From: Pseudomonas sp. 2FG
GTDB lineage: Bacteria > Pseudomonadota > Gammaproteobacteria > Pseudomonadales > Pseudomonadaceae
NCBI RefSeq assembly: GCF_005502935.1
Contig: NZ_SCMP01000012.1
Coordinates: 62,001-126,000 of the forward strand
Direction of reading: 5' to 3'
DNA: 64,000 bases
The position numbers were made by a program, and so were the translations under genes. The first letter of the stretch is position 1; each line of letters begins with the position of its first letter. The notes beneath the pieces were generated by a model, which ran no database searches, was not told the origin of the DNA, and worked only from the letters and a program-made list of their open reading frames with translations. Below are positions 56,203 to 64,000 of the stretch, in pieces.

Positions 56203-57213
56203 ATGAGCCACAAGATCGCACTGAATTTCGAAGACGGGGTCACCCGTTTCATTGACGCCAATGTCGGCGAAACCGTCGCCGATGCCGCCTATCGTCAGGG
56301 CATCAACATTCCCTTGGATTGCCGTGACGGTGCTTGCGGTACCTGTAAGTGCTTCGCCGAAGCCGGCCAGTACGATCAGGGCCAGGACTACATCGAAGAT
56401 GCCCTGAGCGAAGACGAAGCCGAGCAGGGCTTCGTGCTGACCTGCCAGATGCGTGCCGAGAGCGATTGCGTGATCCGCGTGCCGGCCTCTTCGGATGTCT
56501 GCAAGACCCAGCAGCACAGCTTCGAGGCGGCGATCAGCGCGGTGCGCCAACTGTCCGACAGCACCATTGCCTTGTCGATCAAGGGCGAGTCGCTGAGCAA
56601 ACTGGCGTTCCTCCCTGGCCAGTACGTCAACCTCAAGGTCCCGGGCAGCGAGCAAACCCGCGCTTACTCGTTCAGCACCCTGCAGAAAGACGGCGAAGTC
56701 AGCTTCCTGATTCGCAACGTGCCGGGCGGGCTGATGAGCAGCTTCCTCACCGGGCGGGCCTTGGCCGGCGACAGCATGACCCTGGCCGGGCCTCTGGGCA
56801 GCTTCTACCTGCGCGAGATCAAGCGGCCGCTGTTGCTGCTGGCCGGCGGTACTGGCCTGGCACCCTTCACCGCGATGTTGGAAAAGATCGCCGAGCAGGG
56901 TAGCGCGCATCCGCTGCACCTGATCTATGGGGTGACCAACGATTTCGACCTGGTCGAGATGGACAAGCTCGAGGCCCTGGCGGCGCGGATTCCCAACTTC
57001 ACCTTTAGTGCCTGCGTGGCCAGCCCGGACAGCAGCTACCCGCAGAAGGGTTACGTGACCCAGCACATCGCGCCCAGGCACCTCAATGACGGTGATGTCG
57101 ATGTCTATCTGTGTGGCCCGCCACCCATGGTCGAGGCCGTCAGCCACTACATCCGCGAGCAGGGCATCCAGCCAGCGAACTTCTATTACGAGAAGTTCGC
57201 CGCCAGCGCCTAA
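56203..57213 (+). CDS. benC: Benzoate 1,2-dioxygenase reductase
   Basis: A 336-residue class IB reductase. The N-terminal plant-type [2Fe-2S] domain has CRDGACGTCKC and a later Cys in LTCQM; the FAD domain follows with RAYSFST, and the NAD domain with LLAGGTGLAPFTAMLE and CGPPPMVEAV. It carries electrons from NADH to BenA. A 157-base gap after benB, longer than usual in this operon, contains no visible gene. Confidence 0.96.
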   Translation: MSHKIALNFEDGVTRFIDANVGETVADAAYRQGINIPLDCRDGACGTCKCFAEAGQYDQGQDYIEDALSEDEAEQGFVLTCQMRAESDCVIRVPASSDVCKTQQHSFEAAISAVRQLSDSTIALSIKGESLSKLAFLPGQYVNLKVPGSEQTRAYSFSTLQKDGEVSFLIRNVPGGLMSSFLTGRALAGDSMTLAGPLGSFYLREIKRPLLLLAGGTGLAPFTAMLEKIAEQGSAHPLHLIYGVTNDFDLVEMDKLEALAARIPNFTFSACVASPDSSYPQKGYVTQHIAPRHLNDGDVDVYLCGPPPMVEAVSHYIREQGIQPANFYYEKFAASA

Positions 57214-57264
57214 ATGCTCCTTTGGTTCGCTTACTGCGTAAGCGGGCCGGTTTTATTCGGGTAG

Positions 57265-58047
57265 ATGAGTATGAACAAGCGTTTTCAAGACAAGGTTGCA
57301 GTGATCACCGGTGCCGCACAGGGCATTGGTCGCCGCGTGGCCGAGCGCATGGCTGCCGAAGGTGCTCGCCTGGTGCTGGTCGACCGCTCCGAGCTGGTGC
57401 ATGAGCTGGCCGAACAACTGGCTGGTGTTAGCGAGGTGCTGACCCTGACCGCCGACCTTGAGCAGGCTGTCGAGTGTCAGCGGGTGATGGCTGCAGCAGT
57501 CGAGCGTTTTGCGCGCCTGGACATCCTGATCAATAACGTCGGCGGCACCCTCTGGGCCAAGCCGTTCGAGCACTACCAGGCGAACGAGATCGAGGCCGAA
57601 GTGCGTCGCTCGCTGTTCCCCACCCTGTGGTGCTGCCACGCCGCGCTGCCGCAGATGCTCGAGCAGGGCCGTGGTGCCATCGTCAACGTTTCCTCGATCG
57701 CCACCCGCGGCGTCAACCGTGTGCCCTACGGCGCGGCCAAGGGCGGTGTTAACGCCCTGACCGCCTGCCTGGCGTTCGAGACCGCCGAGCGTGGCATTCG
57801 CGTCAACGCCACTGCGCCGGGCGGCACCGAAGCGCCGCCGCGGCGTATCCCGCGCAACAGTGCCGAGCCGAGCGCGCAGGAGAAGGTCTGGTACCAGCAG
57901 ATCGTCGACCAGACCCTCGACAGCAGCCTGATGAAACGCTACGGCAGCATCGACGAGCAGGCCGGCGCGATTCTCTTTCTGGCCTCCGACGACGCGGCCT
58001 ACATCACCGGTGTCACCTTGCCAGTGGGCGGGGGTGACCTGGGTTGA
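57265..58047 (+). CDS. benD: Benzoate cis-diol dehydrogenase
   Basis: A 260-residue short-chain dehydrogenase (1,6-dihydroxycyclohexa-2,4-diene-1-carboxylate dehydrogenase). Cofactor loop TGAAQGIG (15-22), NNVGG, the catalytic NVSS strand and Y-x3-K in VPYGAAKGG are present. It oxidises and decarboxylates the diol to catechol, which feeds catA. Place and length fit benD. Confidence 0.96.
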   Translation: MSMNKRFQDKVAVITGAAQGIGRRVAERMAAEGARLVLVDRSELVHELAEQLAGVSEVLTLTADLEQAVECQRVMAAAVERFARLDILINNVGGTLWAKPFEHYQANEIEAEVRRSLFPTLWCCHAALPQMLEQGRGAIVNVSSIATRGVNRVPYGAAKGGVNALTACLAFETAERGIRVNATAPGGTEAPPRRIPRNSAEPSAQEKVWYQQIVDQTLDSSLMKRYGSIDEQAGAILFLASDDAAYITGVTLPVGGGDLG

Positions 58048-58121
58048 GTCCGTTCGCTCAGCCGCCTCAGGGATAGCCACGCCAGGACGCATCAGCACTA
58101 CAACAACAAGAGTCCTATGCC

Positions 58122-59462
58122 ATGCGCAAGACCGACGTACACCACATCATCGACAACGCACGCTTCAACCGCTTCCACTGGATGGTGCTGTTCTGGTGTG
58201 CCCTGATCATCATCTTCGACGGCTATGACCTGGTCATCTACGGCGTGGTATTGCCGCTGATCATGAAAGAGTGGGGCCTGACCCCGCTGGAAGCCGGTGC
58301 CCTGGGCAGCTATGCGCTGTTCGGCATGATGTTCGGCGCGCTGTTCTTCGGCCCGCTGGCCGACAAGATCGGCCGCAAGAAGGCCATCACCCTCTGCGTG
58401 GTGCTGTTCAGCGGCTTCACCGTGCTCAACGGCTTCGCCGACAGCCCCACGGAGTTCGGTATCTGCCGCTTTATCGCCGGCCTCGGCATCGGCGGGGTGA
58501 TGCCCAACGTGGTGGCGCTGATGAACGAATACGCGCCGAAGAAGATTCGCAGCACCCTGGTGGCCATCATGTTCAGCGGCTACTCGGTGGGCGGCATGCT
58601 CTCCGCCGGCCTGGGTATGGTGCTGATTCCGCAGTTCGGCTGGCAGGCGGTGTTCTTCGTCGCCGGTATTCCGTTGTTGCTGCTGCCGCTGGTGGTTTAT
58701 CTGCTGCCGGAATCGGTCGGTTTCATGCTGCGCAAGGGCCGCACCGAAGAGGCCCGTCAGGTACTCAAGCGGGTCGATCCGGCCTATGACCTGCGCGCCG
58801 ACGACCAACTGCAAATGGCCGCGGTGAAATCGACCGGCACGCCGGTACTGCAACTGTTCAGTGATGGTCGCGCACTGCGCACCCTGATGCTCTGGCTGGC
58901 GTTCTTCTGCTGCCTACTGATGGTTTATGCGTTGAGCTCCTGGTTGCCGAAACTGATGGCCAACGCCGGCTACAGTCTGGGTTCCAGCCTGTCGTTCCTG
59001 CTGGTACTGAACTTCGGCGCGATCTTCGGCGCCATCGGCGGCGGGGTGATGGGCGACAAGCTCAACCTGCCGCGGGTGCTCGCGGTGTTCTTCGTCATCG
59101 CCGCGGTGTCGATCACTCTGCTCGGGATCAAGAGCCCGACCCCGGTGCTGTACCTGCTAATCGCCATCGCCGGCGCCACCACCATCGGCTCGCAGATCTT
59201 ACTGTACGCCTGCGCCGCGCAGTTCTACTCGATGAATATCCGCTCCACCGGCCTCGGCTGGGCTTCGGGCATCGGCCGTAACGGCGCCATCGTCGGCCCG
59301 TTGCTCGGCGGCGCACTGCTGGGGATCAGTCTGCCACTGCAATACAACTTCATGGCCTTCGCCCTGCCGGGTGCGGTTGCCGCCATCGCCATGTCCGTGT
59401 TCGCCATCAGCAGCCAGCGCAGCAGCCGTGCCGCGCAGGCGTCTGTGGCCGCGGCTTCCTGA
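58122..59462 (+). CDS. benK: Benzoate MFS transporter
   Basis: A 446-residue aromatic acid:H+ symporter with twelve segments. TM1 has the family DGYDLVIYGVVLP motif and loop 2-3 has GPLADKIGRKKAI. The N-terminus MRKTDVHHIIDNARFNRFHW is characteristic of BenK. It lies 74 bases after benD in the operon and should import benzoate. Confidence 0.95.
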   Translation: MRKTDVHHIIDNARFNRFHWMVLFWCALIIIFDGYDLVIYGVVLPLIMKEWGLTPLEAGALGSYALFGMMFGALFFGPLADKIGRKKAITLCVVLFSGFTVLNGFADSPTEFGICRFIAGLGIGGVMPNVVALMNEYAPKKIRSTLVAIMFSGYSVGGMLSAGLGMVLIPQFGWQAVFFVAGIPLLLLPLVVYLLPESVGFMLRKGRTEEARQVLKRVDPAYDLRADDQLQMAAVKSTGTPVLQLFSDGRALRTLMLWLAFFCCLLMVYALSSWLPKLMANAGYSLGSSLSFLLVLNFGAIFGAIGGGVMGDKLNLPRVLAVFFVIAAVSITLLGIKSPTPVLYLLIAIAGATTIGSQILLYACAAQFYSMNIRSTGLGWASGIGRNGAIVGPLLGGALLGISLPLQYNFMAFALPGAVAAIAMSVFAISSQRSSRAAQASVAAAS

Positions 59463-59483
59463 CCACAACCTGCGGAATCTGAA

Positions 59484-60605
59484 ATGAGCCACTCCCTGAT
59501 CGAAAGCATCGAGGCGATCATCGTCGATCTGCCGACCATCCGCCCGCACAAGCTGGCGATGCACACCATGCAGCAGCAGACCCTGGTGGTGATCCGCCTG
59601 CGTTGCTCCGACGGCAGCGAAGGCCTGGGCGAGTCGACCACCATCGGTGGCCTGGCCTACGGCAACGAAAGCCCGGAGAGCATCAAGCAGAACATCGACA
59701 GCCACCTGGCGCCGCTGCTGCTCGGTCAGGACGCGGCCAATATCAACGCGGCCATGCTGCGCCTGGACAAGGCGGCCAAGGGCAACACCTTCGCCAAGTC
59801 CGGCCTGGAAAGCGCGCTGCTCGATGCCCAGGGCAAGCGCCTCGGCCTGCCGGTCAGCGAGTTGCTCGGCGGCCGCGTGCGCGACAGCCTGGAAGTGGCC
59901 TGGACCCTGGCCAGCGGCGACACCGCCAAGGACATCGCCGAAGCCGAGCACATGCTCGACATCCGCCGCCACCGCATCTTCAAGCTGAAGATCGGCGCCA
60001 ACGAGGTCAACCAGGACCTCAAGCACGTCATCGCGATCAAGCGGGCCCTGGGTGACCAGGCCAGCGTGCGCGTCGACGTCAACCAGTACTGGGATGAGTC
60101 ACAGGCCCTGCGCGCCTGCCAGGTGCTCGGCGAAAACGGCATCGACCTGATCGAGCAACCGATCTCGCGGATCAACCGCAGCGGTCAGGTGCGCCTGAAC
60201 CAGCGCAGCCCGGCGCCGATCATGGCCGACGAGTCGATCGAGAGCGTCGAGGACGCCTTCAGCCTGGCCGCCGACGGCGCCGCCAGCATCTTCGCCCTGA
60301 AGATCGCCAAGAACGGCGGCCCGCGCGCCGTGCTGCGCACTGCGGCAATCGCCGAGGCCGCCGGCATCGCCCTGTATGGCGGGACCATGCTGGAAGGCGC
60401 CATCGGCACACTGGCCTCGGCCCACGCCTTCGTCACCCTCAGGCAACTGACCTGGGGCACCGAACTGTTCGGCCCGCTGCTGCTGACCGAGGAAATTGTC
60501 ACCGAGGCCCCGGTGTACCGCGACTTTCAGCTGCATGTACCGCGGACCCCAGGCCTCGGCCTGACGCTCGACGAAGAGCGCCTGGCGTTCTTCCGCCGTC
60601 CATGA
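59484..60605 (+). CDS. catB: Muconate cycloisomerase
   Basis: A 373-residue enolase-superfamily enzyme turning cis,cis-muconate into muconolactone. The bases Lys167/Lys169 (FKLKIG) and metal ligands Asp198, Glu224 and Asp249 are at the numbers of the P. putida enzyme. It starts 21 bases after benK, so catBCA is transcribed with the ben genes. The usual LysR regulator catR is not next to it. Confidence 0.97.
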   Translation: MSHSLIESIEAIIVDLPTIRPHKLAMHTMQQQTLVVIRLRCSDGSEGLGESTTIGGLAYGNESPESIKQNIDSHLAPLLLGQDAANINAAMLRLDKAAKGNTFAKSGLESALLDAQGKRLGLPVSELLGGRVRDSLEVAWTLASGDTAKDIAEAEHMLDIRRHRIFKLKIGANEVNQDLKHVIAIKRALGDQASVRVDVNQYWDESQALRACQVLGENGIDLIEQPISRINRSGQVRLNQRSPAPIMADESIESVEDAFSLAADGAASIFALKIAKNGGPRAVLRTAAIAEAAGIALYGGTMLEGAIGTLASAHAFVTLRQLTWGTELFGPLLLTEEIVTEAPVYRDFQLHVPRTPGLGLTLDEERLAFFRRP

Positions 60606-60644
60606 GGTTACAAGCAATGGCCTGCCAGCCGAGGAGATGAACCC

Positions 60645-60935
60645 ATGCTGTTCCACGTAAAGATGACCGTAAAGCTGCCGGTGGATATGGACCCGGCCAA
60701 GGCCGCCCGGATCAAGGCAGACGAGAAAGAACTGGCCCAGCGCCTGATGCGCGAGGGCAAGTGGCGCCACCTGTGGCGCATCGCCGGGCAGTACGCCAAC
60801 TACAGCGTATTCGACCTGGACAGCGTGCAGGAACTGCACGACACCCTGATGCAGCTGCCGCTGTTTCCCTACATGGATATCGAGATCAACGCCCTGTGCC
60901 GCCACCCCTCGTCCATCCGTGAAGACGACCGTTGA
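60645..60935 (+). CDS. catC: Muconolactone delta-isomerase
   Basis: A 96-residue ferredoxin-like protein forming a decamer in known homologues. It isomerises muconolactone to the beta-ketoadipate enol-lactone. The sequence MLFHVKMTVKLPVDMDP and EKELAQRLMREGKWRHLWRI is that of CatC. GAGGAG precedes the ATG. Confidence 0.97.
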   Translation: MLFHVKMTVKLPVDMDPAKAARIKADEKELAQRLMREGKWRHLWRIAGQYANYSVFDLDSVQELHDTLMQLPLFPYMDIEINALCRHPSSIREDDR

Positions 60936-60970
60936 TTTCCAGCCATAACAACAATGCGAGGTAACCCCCA

Positions 60971-61903
60971 ATGACCCTGAACATTTCCCAAACTGCCGAG
61001 GTACAGCAATTCTTCGAAGAAGCCAGCGGCTTCCTCAACGACCAGGGCAGCCCGCGGCTCAAGGCTGTGGTACGGCGCATCCTGCAAGACACCGCGAAAA
61101 TCATCGAAGACCTCGAAGTGACGCCCGACGAGTTCTGGAAGGCCGTGGACTACCTCAACCGCCTGGGTGGCCGCAATGAAGCCGGCTTGCTGGTCGCAGG
61201 CCTGGGCCTGGAGCACTACCTCGACCTGTTGCAGGATGCCCAGGACGAGCAGGCCGGCCTGACCGGTGGCACCCCGCGCACCATCGAAGGCCCGCTGTAC
61301 GTGGCCGGCGCACCGATCGCCCAAGGCGAAACGCGGATGGATGACGGCAGCGAAGCGGGCACGGTGATGTTCCTTCAGGGCGTGGTGCGCGACACCGAAG
61401 GCAAGCCAGTTGCCAATGCCGTCGTCGACCTGTGGCATGCCAACACCCAGGGCAACTACTCCTACTTCGACAAGAGCCAGTCCGAGTACAACCTGCGCCG
61501 GCGCATCATCACCGATGCCGAAGGCCGCTACCGCGCGCGCAGCATCGTACCGTCCGGCTACGGCTGCGCGCCGGATGGCCCGACCCAGGAAGTGCTCGAC
61601 CAGCTCGGCCGCCACGGTCAGCGTCCGGCGCATATCCACTTCTTCATCTCCGCCCCGGGCTACCGCCACCTGACCACCCAGATCAACCTGGCCGGTGACA
61701 AGTACCTGTGGGACGACTTCGCCTACGCCACCCGCGAAGGTCTGGTCGGCGATATCCGCTTCGTCGAGGACGCCGAAGCCGCGCGTGCCCGTGGCGTGGA
61801 CGGGCGCTTCGCCGAGGTCGACTTCGACTTCCAACTGCAGAACGCACCGGCTCCGGCCGCCGAGCAGCGCAGCAACCGTCCGCGCGCGTTGCAGCAAGCC
61901 TGA
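60971..61903 (+). CDS. catA: Catechol 1,2-dioxygenase
   Basis: A 310-residue intradiol dioxygenase. Fe(III) ligands are Tyr163 (GNYSYFD), Tyr197 (SGYG), His221 and His223 (PAHIHFF). The N-terminal helical linker that binds phospholipid in homologues is present (1-100). It opens catechol to cis,cis-muconate for CatB. GAGG lies before the ATG, 35 bases after catC. Confidence 0.97.
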   Translation: MTLNISQTAEVQQFFEEASGFLNDQGSPRLKAVVRRILQDTAKIIEDLEVTPDEFWKAVDYLNRLGGRNEAGLLVAGLGLEHYLDLLQDAQDEQAGLTGGTPRTIEGPLYVAGAPIAQGETRMDDGSEAGTVMFLQGVVRDTEGKPVANAVVDLWHANTQGNYSYFDKSQSEYNLRRRIITDAEGRYRARSIVPSGYGCAPDGPTQEVLDQLGRHGQRPAHIHFFISAPGYRHLTTQINLAGDKYLWDDFAYATREGLVGDIRFVEDAEAARARGVDGRFAEVDFDFQLQNAPAPAAEQRSNRPRALQQA

Positions 61904-61914
61904 GTTACCCAGCT

Positions 61915-61940
61915 CGACGGGAACCCGAGGGTTCCTGTCG
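61915..61940. repeat. Hairpin between catA and benE
   Basis: CGACGGGAACCC-GA-GGGTTCCTGTCG folds into a 12-bp stem with one G-T pair. No T-run follows, so it may stabilise the upstream mRNA or lower read-through into benE. Confidence 0.6.
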
Positions 61941-62024
61941 CGCTGCATCGCCTGCGTCAGCCACAACAAGAGCGATCCGGACCCTGCGTCACGGATGGCC
62001 AGATGCGTCTTGCGACGAGGTCTT

Positions 62025-63251
62025 ATGAAAGCCTTGGTCAACGATTTTTCCCTGTCCGCCGTGGTGGCCGGGTTCATTGCCACCGTGATTTCCTACGCCG
62101 GTCCCCTGGTGATCATCTTCCAGGCGGCCGAAAGCGCCGGCATGTCCCACGCCGTGCTGTCGTCCTGGGTCTGGGCCATCTCCATCGGCAGCGCCGTGCT
62201 CGGCATAGTCCTCAGCCTGCGCTATCGCGTGCCCATCGTCATCGCCTGGTCGGCTCCGGGCTCGGCGTTGCTGGTTTCGCTATTGCCGCAGATCAGCCTG
62301 GGCGAGGCGGTCGGCGCCTACATCGTGGCCAGCCTGATCATCTTCCTGGTCGGCATCTCCGGCGCCTTCGACCGCATCATCGGCAAACTGCCGGCGGCGA
62401 TCTCCGCCGGCATGCTGGCCGGCATCCTGTTCGGCTTCGGCACCGGCCTGTTTGTCTCGCTGCAAGCAAAACCCTTCCTGGTGCTGGCGATGTTCGCCAC
62501 CTACCTGCTGGTCAAGCGCCTGTCGCCGCGTTATGCGGTGATGGCGGTGCTGATTGTTGGCTGCTTGATTGCGCTAGTTAACGGTGAGCTGCGCCAGGAA
62601 GTGCTGGTGATCGGCTTGGCCACGCCGGTGTGGATCGGCCCCGAGTTTACCCTGTCGGCCAGCCTGAATATCGCCTTGCCGCTGGTGATGGTGGCGCTCA
62701 CCGGACAGTTCGTGCCGGGCATGGCGGTGTTGCGCAATGCCGGCTACCAGACGCCAGCCCGCCCGATCATCAGCAGCAGTGCGCTGGGCTCGCTGCTGCT
62801 GGCCCCCTTCGGTTGCCATGGTCTCAATTTGGCGGCGATCACCGCGGCCATCTGTACCGGTCGCGAAGCCCACGAAGACCCGTCCAAGCGCTATGTCGCC
62901 GGCGTGGTCGGTGGCCTGGCTTACCTGTTGCTGGGCCTGTTTGGCGCCACCCTGGTGTCGCTGTTCGGCGCCTTCCCCAAAGAGTTGATTGCCGCCCTGG
63001 CTGGCCTGGCGTTGTTCGCCGCCATCGCCGGTTCGCTGGCCGCTGCCATGGCCGTGCCAGATGACCGTGAGGCGGCACTGATCACCTTTCTGGTGACCGC
63101 TTCGGGCATGTCCTTTATGGGGCTGTCGGCGGCCTTTTGGGGGCTGGTGTTCGGCATCGCCGCCCATCTGCTGCTGAGTGCGCGGCGCACACCGGCAATA
63201 GCGCAGCCGCCGCTGCAGGCGACGGCCTTGGCCAAGGAGGCGGCGCGCTAA
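62025..63251 (+). CDS. benE: Benzoate transporter BenE
   Basis: A 408-residue membrane protein of the BenE family with about twelve segments and the family block PIVIAWSAPGSALL in the second repeat. I chose ATG 62025 because GAGG lies just upstream and the preceding frame is coding shadow of catA's end. It is a second benzoate importer beside BenK. Confidence 0.92.
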   Translation: MKALVNDFSLSAVVAGFIATVISYAGPLVIIFQAAESAGMSHAVLSSWVWAISIGSAVLGIVLSLRYRVPIVIAWSAPGSALLVSLLPQISLGEAVGAYIVASLIIFLVGISGAFDRIIGKLPAAISAGMLAGILFGFGTGLFVSLQAKPFLVLAMFATYLLVKRLSPRYAVMAVLIVGCLIALVNGELRQEVLVIGLATPVWIGPEFTLSASLNIALPLVMVALTGQFVPGMAVLRNAGYQTPARPIISSSALGSLLLAPFGCHGLNLAAITAAICTGREAHEDPSKRYVAGVVGGLAYLLLGLFGATLVSLFGAFPKELIAALAGLALFAAIAGSLAAAMAVPDDREAALITFLVTASGMSFMGLSAAFWGLVFGIAAHLLLSARRTPAIAQPPLQATALAKEAAR

Positions 63252-63395
63252 GCGTACCCAGCCCCCCGAGTATTGCCGCCGCGTCTGCTGCGTGCCGGAC
63301 GAGGCGGTAGTCACACCACCCACTTGTGTTGCCCGGCGTGTGCCCGGCAAGGGTGAAGCAACAGCACTATTTCAATAACAACAAAGAGCTAAACG

Positions 63396-64000
63396 ATGAA
63401 TCACTATCCGAATGTAAAGCCTGTCCTGCTCTCCGTCGCCGTTGCCCTCAGCTTGCCAGCCCTGGTGCAGGCGGCCGAAAGCGGCTTTATCGAAGACACC
63501 AGCGCCACCCTGCAAGCGCGCAATTACTATTTCAGCCGCGACTTTTCCGACATCGTCGGGCCCAACCGGCAGTCCAAGGCGGAGGAGTGGGCCCAGGGCT
63601 TTATCCTCAACCTCAAGTCCGGCTACACCCCCGGCACCGTCGGCTTCGGCGTGGATGCCATCGGCCTGCTCGGCCTCAAGCTCGACAGCAGCCGCGACCG
63701 GGTCAACACCGGTTTGCTACCGACCCTGGAAAGCGGCGAGGCCGCCGATGACTACAGCCGCCTGGGTGCGGCGCTGAAGGTAAAAGTCTCGAAGACTGAG
63801 CTGAAGGTCGGCGAGTTGCAGCCCAACCTGCCGGTGTTGACCTTCTCCGATATCCGCCTGCTGCCGCCCAGCTACCAGGGCGCCAGCATCGTCTCCAATG
63901 AGATCGCCGGGCTGACCCTGCAGGGCGGGCAACTGCACTCCACCAGCCTGCGTAACGAGGCGGGCGACGACAAGATGATGGCCATGCTCGGCCACTTGCC
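63396..64000 (+). CDS. benF: OprD-family porin (BenF-like), 3' end outside the window
   Basis: The first 201 residues of an outer-membrane porin. The signal peptide ends LVQA-A, then [23 protein letters not shown] opens the barrel as in OprD/PhaK/BenF proteins, and [33 protein letters not shown] follows. Its place after benE suggests uptake of benzoate across the outer membrane. The C-terminal strands are not visible, and the exact OprD subgroup cannot be decided from this part. Confidence 0.88.
   Translation, partial: MNHYPNVKPVLLSVAVALSLPALVQAAESGFIEDTSATLQARNYYFSRDFSDIVGPNRQSKAEEWAQGFILNLKSGYTPGTVGFGVDAIGLLGLKLDSSRDRVNTGLLPTLESGEAADDYSRLGAALKVKVSKTELKVGELQPNLPVLTFSDIRLLPPSYQGASIVSNEIAGLTLQGGQLHSTSLRNEAGDDKMMAMLGHL

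Noticed and set aside
53967..56261. A 764-codon open frame antisense to benAB
   Set aside because: It lies over benA and benB, which have clear motifs, ribosome sites and a BenR promoter; the antisense product has no recognisable domain.

Overview
The window looks like a chromosomal stretch of a Pseudomonas-type gammaproteobacterium. Evidence is the high-GC coding style, the BenR/PcaR/PcaQ/PobA/CalA-type proteins and their matching operators, an OprD-family porin, and a tRNA-Pro(GGG) remnant of Pseudomonas type. These are recognitions from memory; no search was run. The dominant theme is aerobic catabolism of plant (lignin-derived) aromatics, assembled next to mobile-element scars.

Layout. 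1-2.97 kb is the end of an integrative element: an AT-richer partial gene, a P4-type tyrosine integrase followed by a second degenerate integrase C-terminus, and an attachment site made of the 3' part of tRNA-Pro(GGG). 3.2-6.1 kb holds small accessory genes (Nudix, GrpB, GFA, nucleotidyltransferase). 6.35-9.86 kb is a membrane di-iron oxygenase/desaturase with its own rubredoxin and rubredoxin reductase, plus a divergent AraC regulator. 9.99-16.26 kb is a TetR-controlled RND efflux pair and an MFS exporter. 16.3-18.6 kb is a graveyard of truncated genes (AraC C-terminus, DUF3732, amidase, short-chain dehydrogenase).

From 18.7 kb the catabolic genes begin. ech, vdh, fcs and a thiolase turn ferulate into vanillate; a MarR regulator lies downstream. 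calB (coniferyl aldehyde dehydrogenase), an HSL-type esterase and a TetR regulator follow. vanR and vanBA convert vanillate to protocatechuate under a VanR-type palindrome. A XylR/DmpR-type sigma-54 activator is divergent from a -24/-12 promoter and calA (coniferyl alcohol dehydrogenase). calA is followed by a DUF1302 / DUF1329 / YCF48-like / RND-MMPL envelope cassette that may move a hydrophobic phenylpropanoid across the envelope. Together calA, calB, fcs, ech, vdh and vanAB form a continuous route from coniferyl alcohol to protocatechuate.

43-52.7 kb carries an AraC regulator, a broken DUF3237 gene, an aromatic-acid MFS transporter, pobA with its AraC regulator, pcaQ-pcaHG, a broken zapE and pcaR. 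4-Hydroxybenzoate and vanillate thus both reach protocatechuate ring cleavage here, but pcaBCDIJF are not in the window. 53-64 kb is benR-benABCDK-catBCA-benE and a partial OprD/BenF porin: benzoate to catechol to muconolactone and beyond, with no catR in view.

The sequence carries unusually legible regulatory sites: a PcaR double palindrome, a PcaQ box, BenR half-sites, VanR palindromes, a sigma-54 promoter, and two copies of a TetR operator.
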